DNA of 64,000 bases from Prolixibacter sp. NT017 (GCF_009617875.1 NZ_BLAV01000001.1:3410001-3474000), one strand, 5' to 3'. Shown: positions 9,111-18,593, numbered from the stretch's first letter. The notes: generated by a model not told the origin, from the sequence alone. A program made the numbers and translations.

Positions 9111-10661
9111 CTATTGAATCAACTTGTCAGAATAAATAAGAGCATCTCCCAAATTTACAGTTGCTTCCTTTTGGGGATTTAACCATTTGAAAGCAATGAT
9201 ATGGTTTGTCTTAGGCAATTGGTATTTCCAAAATACATCTACTCTCCGGGCAGGCGACGATGCTACTGGCAAGAGAATGATTTCGGCTTCATTTCCGTCA
9301 ACAGACACAGCAATTTTTGCCACATAATCTTCGTCCGAACATCGTATATAACCACGTATCACTGCCCCAATCCCGTTAAAAGTAACTTTAGCGACTTCCT
9401 CTTTTGTCAACAAAATATTCAGGGGTTTTCTGTCAACCGGGAAATGTCCTTCAAATGATTTTTCCAACTGTACCGGAACCGGTTTTTGACAGGCAATTGT
9501 TACTAGGGAATCGTTTATCTCTCCTCCGTTTTTCAGAACTACCTGTAATGCCTGTTTCAATCCTAAGTTATACACATCGTGTAACGAAAGATTGGTATAA
9601 GCAAAATTACGGTCTTCCACTTCATACAGATTTTTCTTCCAGTATTCGGGAATATGACTGTATCCTAACATAGTTCCCAGAATTCCTCCGGCAGTAGCCG
9701 GATTACAGTCCGCATCCTGTCCGCATCGTGTTGCAATATTGAGTGTTTTTGTATAATCTCCCCGGCCGTAAAGTAATCCAATTACTACGTATGCACTGTT
9801 AATCTTCGCATCGATGTCCAAAGGATTAAACACACCGTCCGGACAACCATAATCCTCGCTCCACTTCTTCTGACATTCAAACCAGGTTTGCTTCCAGTCA
9901 TCAGGATACTGGGAGTGCCACTTGATTACGTCGGCGATGCACTGGTGAAAGGTGCTTTTCTCCGGAATTGTTTTCAAGGCTTCTGTAACAATGGCTTCAA
10001 TATCGTCTAAAACAAAAGCCAGCGAATACATTGCTCCAACAAAAACACCTCCGTACCAGCCATCACCGTAGCAAATCATATGGCCAATTTTGTCAGAAAA
10101 CCGGCTTGCGGTATTGGGCATTCCGGGTGACATTAAACCCGCATAATCTGCTTCAATCTGATAGTCTATATCATCGGCATGCGGATTATTGAGCCAATTT
10201 CCGGACTCTGTTGGCTTTATTCCGTGAAGAATGTTGTAACGAGCCTGTTGGTTAGCATGCCACAACGGATACTCTGAAGTTGCAAAAGCCTTTGCTATAG
10301 AATCGATTGGAGCATCAATCCCCAACCGGTCGAAAACAGCAACAAACGTTAGATCCATATATACATCATCGTATAATCCGGGGAAAGTATCATAATATTT
10401 TTTAATCGCACCATCGGGCCATTTGATCGGAATATAATCCTGAATCAGGGTTCCGTTGTAAATAAACTCAACAGGGCCGCCATAGGTACACCCGATGGTT
10501 TGTCCGGCCCATCCACCCTTTATTTTATCGGCAAGAACAGATTTGGTAATGGTTATTTCTTCAGGAATAGAAACACTCGTCTCATTCTGTTTTGTTGCTG
10601 AACAGGAGATAACAAGGTCAATAATTAAAAATGTGGCGATTAAAAAAATATATATCCTCAT
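9111..10661 (-). CDS. secreted ADP-ribosylglycohydrolase-family lipoprotein
   Basis: A 516-residue lipoprotein (signal MRIYIFLIATFLIIDLVISC with lipobox VISC, Cys20) whose residues about 40-360 form an ADP-ribosylglycohydrolase fold. The metal-binding pattern is visible: KGGWAGQTIGC, DDVYMDLTF and GQDADCNPATAGG near the end of the domain. A C-terminal beta-rich region (about 400-516) resembles a carbohydrate-binding or concanavalin-like module but cannot be named. Outside the cell ADP-ribose is an unlikely substrate, so this member probably cleaves another N- or O-glycosidic bond. It is the last gene of the leftward GH27 unit and is separated from the GDPD gene by 125 bases with a hairpin. 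Confidence 0.85.
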   Translation of the reverse strand: MRIYIFLIATFLIIDLVISCSATKQNETSVSIPEEITITKSVLADKIKGGWAGQTIGCTYGGPVEFIYNGTLIQDYIPIKWPDGAIKKYYDTFPGLYDDVYMDLTFVAVFDRLGIDAPIDSIAKAFATSEYPLWHANQQARYNILHGIKPTESGNWLNNPHADDIDYQIEADYAGLMSPGMPNTASRFSDKIGHMICYGDGWYGGVFVGAMYSLAFVLDDIEAIVTEALKTIPEKSTFHQCIADVIKWHSQYPDDWKQTWFECQKKWSEDYGCPDGVFNPLDIDAKINSAYVVIGLLYGRGDYTKTLNIATRCGQDADCNPATAGGILGTMLGYSHIPEYWKKNLYEVEDRNFAYTNLSLHDVYNLGLKQALQVVLKNGGEINDSLVTIACQKPVPVQLEKSFEGHFPVDRKPLNILLTKEEVAKVTFNGIGAVIRGYIRCSDEDYVAKIAVSVDGNEAEIILLPVASSPARRVDVFWKYQLPKTNHIIAFKWLNPQKEATVNLGDALIYSDKLIQ

Positions 10662-10725
10662 AGTAATTGATTTTACAACTCCACTTCGCGCAAGTAAGTA
10701 ATCGAAGATTGAGTCATGCTCACCC

Positions 10726-10755
10726 CTATCGGTATTTGTATTAGTCCTCCGATAG
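10726..10755 (-). promoter_or_regulatory. intergenic hairpin between GDPD and ADP-ribosylglycohydrolase genes
   Basis: Perfect 7-bp arms CTATCGG (10726-10732) and CCGATAG (10749-10755) with a 16-base loop. No T-tract follows on the minus strand, so it is more likely an mRNA processing or stability element than a terminator. Confidence 0.4.
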
Positions 10756-10786
10756 TCATTATTTTTCTTCTTTATCTTTCTTTACA

Positions 10787-11848
10787 TCATTTATTTTTCT
10801 CGACTACCAGTTGAATTAACTGCTCTGGTTCGTTGGTGGTTATAAAGTCAACACCTTCGTTTAAATAATGAACCAATTCTTTTGCATCGTTTACAGTCCA
10901 AACATTTACAGTGAGGCCAACTTTGTGTGCTTTACCGATCAATGATGAATCACGTTGAAAAGAATAAAAAGGATAATCTAGACCTGATATTTTATCAGAT
11001 GCAAGAGTTTCTATGGATTTATCATCCTTCAAATAAGCAATATGAGTTGTCGGATCCAATTCCCGGATACGCAGTAATGCACCATAATTGAAACTAATAT
11101 AATCCACCCAGGCCTGAGCTTTCAGGTCATGTACCATGCGAACCACGGCATCAGTCAATTCCAGAGTTCGTTGCTGACTGATTTGTGACGATTTGATTTC
11201 CAACACCAGGCGAGTTTTGTTTTGCAGAACTGTTGTTTTCAGGTATTGCTCCAGACTAGGAACACCTTCATCGTTTTCGAGATCAATGGCATGCAGCTCC
11301 TTTGCCGTGGTTTTTTCTACTACCTTTCCTCTAATTGAAGGATCGTGACAAATTACTGGAACATGATCGGCCGACCACCAAACATCAAACTCAGAAGCTG
11401 CACACCCGAGAGCAATCGCACTTTTTAAAGAGCCTATGGAATTCTCACTTCCCGGTTGATTTTTCCATGCCCCCCGGTGAGCGACGACCGGAGTATGGAT
11501 AAATTCATCTTTAACCAGATTATATTCAACGGATTTTTCACCGAATCCAACAGTTATTCCATAACAGAAGCCAGGTATTGCAGCAGTTAACCGGGTTAAA
11601 CTCTTTAAATAAACCTTCCCTTCCCGATCGATACGAAACAAACCTGCAGTATCTTTTTGCAATACAATGTTGCCTTTCGCAAAATTGCCCGATATTACAA
11701 ATCTGCCAATAAAAGCTCCCTTTTGATTCAATGGAATCCTGTAGTTGGTTAAAACCGGCAGAGTCGTTTGCCTGTTACCGGCACTTACCTGTAAAGAGAA
11801 GATAATAGTTAACGCCAGCCCGCTCAATATCTGAAATAGGTTTTTCAT
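10787..11848 (-). CDS. secreted glycerophosphodiester phosphodiesterase
   Basis: A 353-residue periplasmic enzyme with a cleavable signal (MKNLFQILSGLALTIIFSLQVSAG). Residues about 35-110 form a small beta domain. The GDPD TIM barrel follows: VVAHRGAW (catalytic His-Arg), SENSIGSLKSAIALGC, SEFDVWWSADHVPVICHD (metal Glu/Asp and second catalytic His), then LVLEIKS and VNVWTVND near the end, all in family order. It hydrolyses glycerophosphodiesters to glycerol 3-phosphate and an alcohol. Here it may act on a phosphodiester-bearing glycan, since it lies between an alpha-galactosidase/phosphoesterase pair and an ADP-ribosylglycohydrolase. Confidence 0.92.
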   Translation of the reverse strand: MKNLFQILSGLALTIIFSLQVSAGNRQTTLPVLTNYRIPLNQKGAFIGRFVISGNFAKGNIVLQKDTAGLFRIDREGKVYLKSLTRLTAAIPGFCYGITVGFGEKSVEYNLVKDEFIHTPVVAHRGAWKNQPGSENSIGSLKSAIALGCAASEFDVWWSADHVPVICHDPSIRGKVVEKTTAKELHAIDLENDEGVPSLEQYLKTTVLQNKTRLVLEIKSSQISQQRTLELTDAVVRMVHDLKAQAWVDYISFNYGALLRIRELDPTTHIAYLKDDKSIETLASDKISGLDYPFYSFQRDSSLIGKAHKVGLTVNVWTVNDAKELVHYLNEGVDFITTNEPEQLIQLVVEKNK

Positions 11849-11929
11849 ATTAAATTCTTAAAAGAATGCTTTAACATTTTAGGCTAAAGCACTCTCAAGT
11901 TAAGACACTCATTATCAAACAGCAAAATC

Positions 11930-12907
11930 TTATTTCGAAGGAAATGAATAATCAAATTCCTTTCCTCCGGATGTTCTGATATAACTGTCAAACGCTCTTT
12001 CATTTTCATGAAGGACAATTACACGTGCTCCCCGCTTCAGGATTTCGTGATATGCAGAAGCATAGCCGGTTTTACGGCCATACGCCAAACAGATTCCATC
12101 CAATTCCCCGGCAAAATCGTTGTTATGATCGTGCCCGACAAAAACACCCATTACATCTCCCATTTCGACAAACGAAGCAAAAAGCCCGCTGTTTAAAGAA
12201 GGTGAACAAACCGTTTCAGAATGATTTTCAAGTACATTTTCCTGATTTCTAACAAGTTCATATTCCGGAAACGGTATGTGGAAAAATGCCAGTGCAGGAA
12301 TCCTCTTTCCCTCCTCAGAGCTGAAGCGTTTACTTGTGCGACGATACCACTGAATCTGATCATTTTTGATCCAATCGTATCCCTCCACCTGGGGCATCGA
12401 CGAGTAGGCGTGGGAATCAAAAAGATATAACACACACTCTGTTTTTCGCGTATCAACAGATTTCACTTCCCAAAAACAATTACCTTCTCCCGACAGTGAT
12501 TTGTCGCTATTCCTGCTGAGATTATAAGGGTCCTTCTGCAAAAGTTGAAGTACCTCATTTTTGGGCATATCCGATTCCGTATCGTGATTGCCAAACACAA
12601 TGGCAAACGGCACTTTTAGGTCAGTCATTGGGCGAATTACTTCTTTCCATCCCTCTTCTGCTCCTTTTGAAACAACCACATCACCTGTAATAATAACCAA
12701 ATCAGGCTGTTCTTCCTGAATCAACTTACGCATTAGTTGAACTGTGCTATCGTTATATGCAGCATATTCCCCACCTTTAATCCAGTGCAAATCGGTAAAT
12801 TGAATAATCTTAAATGTTCCGTTTTTAAACGACAGGACAGGTTTAGCAGAAAACACGTCTAATGTTGAAAGGACAATGGCCAGTATTAAAGAAACTCTCA
12901 TTTTCAT
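11930..12907 (-). CDS. secreted calcineurin-like metallophosphoesterase
   Basis: A 325-residue exported phosphoesterase (signal MKMRVSLILAIVLSTLDVFS). All metallophosphatase blocks are present in order: FTDLHW (D-x-H), TGDVVV (GD), FGNHD (GNHD), FFHIPFPEY (His) and VGHDHNND (GHDH). Close relatives are the Purple-acid/Dcr2-type phosphatases. It is 14 bases downstream of the GH27 gene, in the same unit, with the GDPD gene after it. A stepwise removal of phosphate from a phospho-substrate is the natural reading, but the substrate is unknown. Confidence 0.9.
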   Translation of the reverse strand: MKMRVSLILAIVLSTLDVFSAKPVLSFKNGTFKIIQFTDLHWIKGGEYAAYNDSTVQLMRKLIQEEQPDLVIITGDVVVSKGAEEGWKEVIRPMTDLKVPFAIVFGNHDTESDMPKNEVLQLLQKDPYNLSRNSDKSLSGEGNCFWEVKSVDTRKTECVLYLFDSHAYSSMPQVEGYDWIKNDQIQWYRRTSKRFSSEEGKRIPALAFFHIPFPEYELVRNQENVLENHSETVCSPSLNSGLFASFVEMGDVMGVFVGHDHNNDFAGELDGICLAYGRKTGYASAYHEILKRGARVIVLHENERAFDSYIRTSGGKEFDYSFPSK

Positions 12908-12921
12908 TGTAATGTTCTTTT

Positions 12922-14889
12922 TTAGTTGGTTGCCGGTGTTAGCTTCACAAAGGTCACTCCATGATATGGTACTTCGGTTGAAAAGCTATTTTCAAAAGTT
13001 CCCAGCTCCCTTTGCCGCCACAAATCACGGACAACTACTTTACCTGATAGATTGAGGAAAGCGAAATCGAGGCTCATATCATACTTTTTCTGTTGGATGG
13101 CTTCGCCTTCTTCTTTATTCCATAAAATGAAATAAGGATCGACGTGAAAGAAGCCCACAGCAATCGATCCGTCTTCAAGATATTTGTACCAAATCTGGCC
13201 ATTATCTACCATTATTTTATGGACCGGCATCACTGCTGGATCCTGATCAACACCAATTACCTCATCGTTGGTCAACAGGTTAATTGTAAAATCGTCCATA
13301 TCGCTCATATCACAACCGATTAACAGGGGGGAGGATAAAATACACCACAAACTAATGTGCGAATATTGTTCATCGGGAGTGAGATATGATTCATGCACGT
13401 TGGCTCCCCAACCCATACCCAGTTTCCCGACGACAAGCATGTCAGGATCATTGTATTTTCCAGGACGGGTAACAGGAGCACACACGTCCTGAAAGAACCC
13501 AATACTTCTGACAATATTCCATTCATCGGTAATATCGCGCGTGGTACGCCACTGATTTCCCCCGGCTTCACGAGCCCAATTCCAGACATTCGGAGCACCA
13601 AAACCTACACAATAAACAATATCCCTCGGTACTCTATCAAGCGCATCGCGCATCACGACATAGGGTTCCTTAATTAGTTCTTCGGTTGGAACCGGGGCAA
13701 TTTCGGAGTAATAGCAGTAATCGTATTTCAAATAATCTACTCCCCAGTCAGCCCAGGTCTTCGCGTCCTTCTCCTCATAACCATAGCTTCCCAAGTGACC
13801 GCCACAAGTTCTTGGCCCGGGTGAAGAATAAATACCAAACTTAAGTCCCATTTCGTGGATAGAGTCGCACAAGCGCTTAAAGTCGGAGAATTTTTCGTTT
13901 CCCATAAGCTCTCCGTTTGCCGAACGTTTATTGGCTTCCCAGCCATCGTCTATATTAATGTAACTCCACCCATGGTTCATCAGTTTTTCCTTCATAAAGC
14001 TGGCAGCATCCACCACTTTCTGCTCATCAACCTTCAATCCCCAGCAATTCCAGCTATTCCATCCCATGGGAGGAGTTAATGCAATTTCGTCGCCCGCCTG
14101 AACCCTGACCACTCTCGCATCAGTTCCCAGTTCATTTTTGGCTTGCAATATCATACTATAAGTACCTGATTTTGTCAGCATCCCGCTGATAATCCCGGTT
14201 CGGGTATCCAGTTCCAGCCCTTCCGGCATATTTTGTACTGAGAAAGACATCGGGCGATTTCCGGTGGCTGCAATTGTCAGTAAAAAAGGATTACCGGGCC
14301 TTACCCCAAAAACTTTTGCATTATTAATTTTGGGCTTTGGCGAAGGTTTTGGAGTTAGAATATACTTTTCTGTTTTTATCGGCTCAGGCATCACTGCTTC
14401 AGGAACGACCTCTCCTTTGGTTTCAAAACGTACATTAAGCCAATCGGCATGATCATACATTATGCCATCACCGCCTTCTGTCACCAAAAAAGCCAGTTTT
14501 TTAATATTCTTCAGAGTAATGTTAAAAGACTTCGCCGGCATTCCCTTTTGCATCAGACCACTTCGCCATATGATTTGCTGGTCTGCCAGGATCTGAAACT
14601 CCATCTTTCCTGCAAAGTCATTCCGGTCGTCGGCACCTACCTGCCCGGAAAGAAATTTTGCCTTGCCGTCCAGCCGGACGATAAACCGACTTATTGAATG
14701 TGTTCCGATTCCCCGTTTATATTTTATGCCTGCTACAGACAACTGAGTGCCCAGAATTGAACGATTCACCATTGGTGTTCCCCAGTCCTGATACATCCTA
14801 CTCACATTCAACTCGTCCAGCCATATCGTTTTTGACTGAACACAAAAGGGCAAAAGAGAGATCAGGAATCCGAATATTATTTTCTTCAT
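12922..14889 (-). CDS. NPCBM-Ig-GH27 alpha-galactosidase
   Basis: A 655-residue exported glycosidase (signal MKKIIFGFLISLLPFCVQS). Domains: an NPCBM carbohydrate-binding module (about 20-158, with KRGIGTHSIS); a putative Ig fold (about 190-268); a GH27 catalytic barrel from TPPMGWNSWNCWG (272) to about 560; and a C-terminal beta sandwich. Asp390 in YLKYDYC is the predicted nucleophile and Asp452 in RDITDEW the predicted acid/base, aligned with human alpha-galactosidase A. GH27 members remove terminal alpha-galactose or alpha-N-acetylgalactosamine, and some cleave beta-L-arabinopyranose. It is the first gene after a strong terminator, so it may have its own promoter or depend on read-through. 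Confidence 0.93.
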   Translation of the reverse strand: MKKIIFGFLISLLPFCVQSKTIWLDELNVSRMYQDWGTPMVNRSILGTQLSVAGIKYKRGIGTHSISRFIVRLDGKAKFLSGQVGADDRNDFAGKMEFQILADQQIIWRSGLMQKGMPAKSFNITLKNIKKLAFLVTEGGDGIMYDHADWLNVRFETKGEVVPEAVMPEPIKTEKYILTPKPSPKPKINNAKVFGVRPGNPFLLTIAATGNRPMSFSVQNMPEGLELDTRTGIISGMLTKSGTYSMILQAKNELGTDARVVRVQAGDEIALTPPMGWNSWNCWGLKVDEQKVVDAASFMKEKLMNHGWSYINIDDGWEANKRSANGELMGNEKFSDFKRLCDSIHEMGLKFGIYSSPGPRTCGGHLGSYGYEEKDAKTWADWGVDYLKYDYCYYSEIAPVPTEELIKEPYVVMRDALDRVPRDIVYCVGFGAPNVWNWAREAGGNQWRTTRDITDEWNIVRSIGFFQDVCAPVTRPGKYNDPDMLVVGKLGMGWGANVHESYLTPDEQYSHISLWCILSSPLLIGCDMSDMDDFTINLLTNDEVIGVDQDPAVMPVHKIMVDNGQIWYKYLEDGSIAVGFFHVDPYFILWNKEEGEAIQQKKYDMSLDFAFLNLSGKVVVRDLWRQRELGTFENSFSTEVPYHGVTFVKLTPATN

Positions 14890-14960
14890 AGTCGTAGTGA
14901 AAAAGTTAGTTCATCAAATAGGTTAGTTTGTCTTCACAATATACTCATCAACAATCAGTC

Positions 14961-14987
14961 AAAAAGCCTCCGGGATACCCCGGAGGC
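14961..14987 (-). terminator. strong terminator inside the leftward glycan locus
   Basis: Perfect 9-bp arms GCCTCCGGG (14966-14974) and CCCGGAGGC (14979-14987) with a four-base loop. Read leftward it runs into TTTTT (14961-14965 on plus is AAAAA). It lies between the propeller lipoprotein and the GH27 gene and splits the locus into two transcription units. A second small hairpin (AGGTT/AACCT, 15002-15018) precedes it. Confidence 0.9.
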
Positions 14988-15059
14988 CCACCCTATGCGA
15001 AAGGTTGAATCCGAACCTATAAAGGATCCATTAAAACTAGTGCTGTTGTCTATATTTCA

Positions 15060-16040
15060 TTATTCTCTGACCACTGAAATTCCCTTCCCTGTCCCGATGT
15101 AGACTTTATTTTCTAATACACGAATACATTGCACCCGATTATCTATCAGGTTACTGTTGGCCGTAGTATAGGTTTTCCATTTTGTTCCGTCGAATACGGA
15201 TACTCCTTTATTGGTCCCCACCCAGATTTTGCCATACGAATCTTCAGCAATTGCCAGAATCAGATTCTCCACCAGTCCGCTGTTTTCTTTTTTGTAAATC
15301 GTCCAGTTTGTCCCGTCAAACTGAGCAAGACCATTGCAGGTTCCAATCCATATATTCCCTTGGGAATCGGCTGTCACGGAATACACGTCGTCATCTGGCA
15401 ATAGACTGTTTTCCTTATTGAATAGTATCCAGGTACCTTTGTCATATCTTGAAAGACCGTGATATGTCCCAAACCACATGCGGTTTTGAGAATCGCATGT
15501 TATCGCAACGACAGAGTTGTCCCCTAGATTCACTTCACGGTCATTATAAACAATCCAGTGCTTTCCATCGAGATTTGCTACACCACCGTTTTTTTCATTC
15601 ACATCAATTTCGCCCTGCCCGTTCAGATTGACAGCGCCTCCGCCCCAGTCACCAACCCATATGCTTCCTTTGCTATCTGACGAAATGGTATTCACCGAAT
15701 TTGTGGGAGATGCATCTTTGACCTTTTCCCATTCAATTCCATCTTTGCTTTTATAAACACCACCACCCCAGAGGCCTGCCCATTTGGTATTATCATCCGC
15801 GATAAACAGTGTTTCTACGTAACTTTCAGGCCCTCTCGTTTCCCACTTTCCATCAACATACTCAAAAACACCAGCCCACGTACCAGCCCACAGATTTCCA
15901 TTCTGATCAAAACAGATGGCCCGAATATCATTTTTAGGAGAAAACGAATCCTCAATCCGATAATTTGTCCATTCTTCAGTGCATCCCGTGTACAAGAAGA
16001 AAGAAAAAAACAGGTTGATTAGTATGATTAGCTTCTTCAT
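15060..16040 (-). CDS. two-component-regulator-propeller lipoprotein
   Basis: A 326-residue lipoprotein; I use the ATG at 16040, giving signal MKKLIILINLFFSFFLYTGC with lipobox YTGC (Cys20). An upstream in-frame start at 16130 would place 30 charged residues before the signal. The mature part is a beta-propeller of repeats such as GNLWAGTWAGVFEY, GSIWVGDWGGG, NRMWFGTYHGLSRY, GNIWIGTCNGLAQF and GKIWVGTNKGVSVF, the Reg_prop type. These are normally the periplasmic sensor of hybrid histidine kinases. Here no kinase is fused or nearby, so it is a free surface or periplasmic binding protein. It starts 10 bases after the DUF4434 gene. Confidence 0.88.
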   Translation of the reverse strand: MKKLIILINLFFSFFLYTGCTEEWTNYRIEDSFSPKNDIRAICFDQNGNLWAGTWAGVFEYVDGKWETRGPESYVETLFIADDNTKWAGLWGGGVYKSKDGIEWEKVKDASPTNSVNTISSDSKGSIWVGDWGGGAVNLNGQGEIDVNEKNGGVANLDGKHWIVYNDREVNLGDNSVVAITCDSQNRMWFGTYHGLSRYDKGTWILFNKENSLLPDDDVYSVTADSQGNIWIGTCNGLAQFDGTNWTIYKKENSGLVENLILAIAEDSYGKIWVGTNKGVSVFDGTKWKTYTTANSNLIDNRVQCIRVLENKVYIGTGKGISVVRE

Positions 16041-16050
16041 GTTTTCCGAT

Positions 16051-17112
16051 TTAAAGTTGTTTCCGAGATTCCAGCCAGTTCCGGTAATCAGTATACAGTT
16101 TTCCCGAATTCGGATGGCCGACTGTTGCAATTGATTCCGGCTTATTCATGATACCCATGTATTGGTAAACAAGAATTTTGTCAACGAATGGAGAAATATC
16201 TTCCATCTGCTTCAGTATCCGTTCGAAATCAGCCGGAACAAGGGCACTATCATACACGTCTCCTTCAAACTCGAAAATTTCCATATCGGCCCAAAGTTTC
16301 GACCGTCCGGCTTTCGTGTGAACCTTGCTCAATGCTTCATAGTACTTTCCTGCCGTTCCGACTTTTGTCTTCTTTACCCCGATTTCGTCCTGATAAGCTA
16401 TGATGTCGATATCCAGTTGCTCCAGTTTTCGGACGTAATTATCATCAGCTCTGACAGATTTCGTGCCGTAAGGCGCTATTAAATTTACAGAGTTAGGAGT
16501 CAGTTCCTTGGCCTTTTTATTGCATCGATTAACATATTGTATTGTCGTGTCATCAATGGTGTTCCACAGACCTGATTCGTTAGGATAGTACCACCCGTAA
16601 AAACTCTTGTGATGGGCGTATTTTTCAGCGACTTCTTCCATTCCCTTCTCGCGCAAGCGAGCCACCTCTTCACTCGTCATCATTTTGTTCCCCTCGCGCC
16701 AGTCTGCCCAAAAATCGTTACTTACAAAAAACTTGATCCCACATTCATCGGCAGCTGATAAAACAGCTTCCAAAGGATCTGGGCATGCATAGTCATAACG
16801 AGGCTGAAGTTTTGACGGATAAAACGTTTTTCCGTCATTCGCGACAGCCATTAGAACAAGGTATTCCATGCCTAGTTCGCTATGCTCTTTCACCTTAGCT
16901 TTCCATTGTTCTGTCGTGAATTGAGGCAAAATCGGATTCCAGTATTTACCCTCCGGAGCATATCCATGCGTAAACTCAAACCAGGAGCCTGAAATGGGTT
17001 TAATTGCTGAATTCGAACCCATTCCGGATAATGTGGAAGCGACCAACTGATTTCGCAGCAACAAGGCGGTCGACGCGACGCCCGATATCTGTAAAAATTT
17101 CCGTCTATCCAT
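16051..17112 (-). CDS. Tat-exported DUF4434-like TIM-barrel protein
   Basis: 353 residues with a Tat-type leader (MDRRKFLQISGVASTALLL). The body resembles DUF4434, a putative glycoside-hydrolase-like barrel. It shares with two other proteins in this locus the motif FYGWYYPNES (Glu179) and LWADMEIFEF (Glu278). Those two acidic residues are placed like the acid/base and nucleophile of clan GH-A enzymes. No activity is known to me. It sits between the larger DUF4434 protein and the propeller lipoprotein in the leftward operon. Confidence 0.8.
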   Translation of the reverse strand: MDRRKFLQISGVASTALLLRNQLVASTLSGMGSNSAIKPISGSWFEFTHGYAPEGKYWNPILPQFTTEQWKAKVKEHSELGMEYLVLMAVANDGKTFYPSKLQPRYDYACPDPLEAVLSAADECGIKFFVSNDFWADWREGNKMMTSEEVARLREKGMEEVAEKYAHHKSFYGWYYPNESGLWNTIDDTTIQYVNRCNKKAKELTPNSVNLIAPYGTKSVRADDNYVRKLEQLDIDIIAYQDEIGVKKTKVGTAGKYYEALSKVHTKAGRSKLWADMEIFEFEGDVYDSALVPADFERILKQMEDISPFVDKILVYQYMGIMNKPESIATVGHPNSGKLYTDYRNWLESRKQL

Positions 17113-17181
17113 GATTTCCTACTATGTTTTATTACCAATTCATTTTAAATCCATTCCGACAACATTGTTCCGGGCAAGATG

Positions 17182-18576
17182 CTACCGGGAAGTTTGTTTA
17201 TTCTTTATATAATTCTGATAATCTATATATAACTTAACGGTCGCTTCTTCTCCCAAACGTATCGACATAACGGGATTACTGAAAACTCCTGGATATTGGT
17301 AGCAAAGTATCTTTTCGAAATTGTCAAAAAGAGTCAGATCGTGAACAATCTCGTTGATAGGACGAGGATACAAATAACCTTCCTTGTGAAAAAGAAACGC
17401 TTCCAAATCGAACCAGAGATGCGCATGGGCATCGTCACACCACTTTTGCAATTTTTGTGCAGCCTGAACTCCGGAAAGATCACTTTTCGGCATCCTGCCA
17501 AAGCCAAACGGACATAGAATGTCCAGATTCTTTAATAACTCGGGATAAACTTTTTCAGCTTTAGGCACATCGAAACTGCTGGTGGCAAGCATGATCGGTT
17601 TATCAGGTGCCAAAGCTGTGCTGAACGCTTTGAATCCTTTAAAGAAATTGACCATATCATTTTGTCGCCGTATCCGGTCCTGATCATTTGTTGCATAAGC
17701 ATCGAGCCCCCCCGAATTTTCCTCCGAAACGTACCACCCGTAAAATGACCTGTGATGTCCGTATCGCTCCCATAATTCACTTGCAACCCTTTTGTGCCAC
17801 TCCAAAGAAGCCTGTGTAAAATCGAACCAGGCATACATGCCCACCCCTACCAGAACATTCATCCCAAGTTTATCAGCCTCAGAAAGAATGGCCTCAATCG
17901 GATCGTGTGCCGTAATGGACATTCGTCCTGAATATAATTTTGAAGGATAAAAAGCTTTCCCGTGGTATCCCTCCTGTTCAATGCGGTGTTTGTCGACATA
18001 TGCTTCATTTCGGAATGCCTCCTGAATGACAATGATATCCATGCCGATTTTGTGCATCAACTGCACCAGCTCTTTCCATTGATCATCAGTCATTTTTTGC
18101 AATGCGGGATTCCACATTTTCCCTTCGGTTTCGCTCCAGTGGTAAAGTCCGGTCCAGGCGCCGTCAATCGTTTGAGTCGAACGAATTTTCGACTCAATAA
18201 TCCTTATCGGTTTTTCGACCAACTGCCGGTAGTCTTTCCCCCGTACAACGAGAATAATCCTGTTGTCACCGACCTTATCTGCTGTCGGCATGATAAATTT
18301 TACACATCGGGTGGAATTAGCGTCAACAGTAATCTTTTTTCGGAATAAGAGAGCTTCCTTAGTTTCATTGTTGAAATAAACCAGCACCTCAACCTGTTTC
18401 TCCTGTCCTCCGGAGTTGTATATCCCTGCCCTTATATCCAGATCCACTTTATTGGTTATTACTGATGGCGGAATAAGCGTCAGACCAATTCCTTGCCCGG
18501 CGGCCCGATTAAGGAACGAGAAACAGAAAGATATAAGTGCTATATGGATTAAAAATCTGTATCTCATTAGTTTCAC
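17182..18576 (-). CDS. DUF4434-like protein with N-terminal Ig-like domain
   Basis: 464 residues, with a signal peptide (hydrophobic stretch IHIALISFCFSFLNRAAG). Residues about 30-130 form an Ig-like beta domain. The rest is a DUF4434-like barrel beginning DGAWTGLYHWSETEGKMWNP, parallel to SGSWFEFTHGYAPEGKYWNP in its neighbour. It carries FYGWYVSEEN (Glu286) and LWFDLEAFLF (Glu392), the same paired acidic sites. It is probably a glycoside hydrolase of unknown specificity acting outside the cytoplasm. It lies 17 bases from the isomerase-like gene upstream and is in the same operon. Confidence 0.8.
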   Translation of the reverse strand: MKLMRYRFLIHIALISFCFSFLNRAAGQGIGLTLIPPSVITNKVDLDIRAGIYNSGGQEKQVEVLVYFNNETKEALLFRKKITVDANSTRCVKFIMPTADKVGDNRIILVVRGKDYRQLVEKPIRIIESKIRSTQTIDGAWTGLYHWSETEGKMWNPALQKMTDDQWKELVQLMHKIGMDIIVIQEAFRNEAYVDKHRIEQEGYHGKAFYPSKLYSGRMSITAHDPIEAILSEADKLGMNVLVGVGMYAWFDFTQASLEWHKRVASELWERYGHHRSFYGWYVSEENSGGLDAYATNDQDRIRRQNDMVNFFKGFKAFSTALAPDKPIMLATSSFDVPKAEKVYPELLKNLDILCPFGFGRMPKSDLSGVQAAQKLQKWCDDAHAHLWFDLEAFLFHKEGYLYPRPINEIVHDLTLFDNFEKILCYQYPGVFSNPVMSIRLGEEATVKLYIDYQNYIKNKQTSR

Positions 18577-18593
18577 CTCTGTATAAATATGAA

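Noticed and set aside
14928..14939. TTGT-CTTC-ACAA upstream of the GH27 gene as a third ROK operator
   Set aside because: The half-sites match but the spacer is 4 bases, not 6 as in the two candidate operators.
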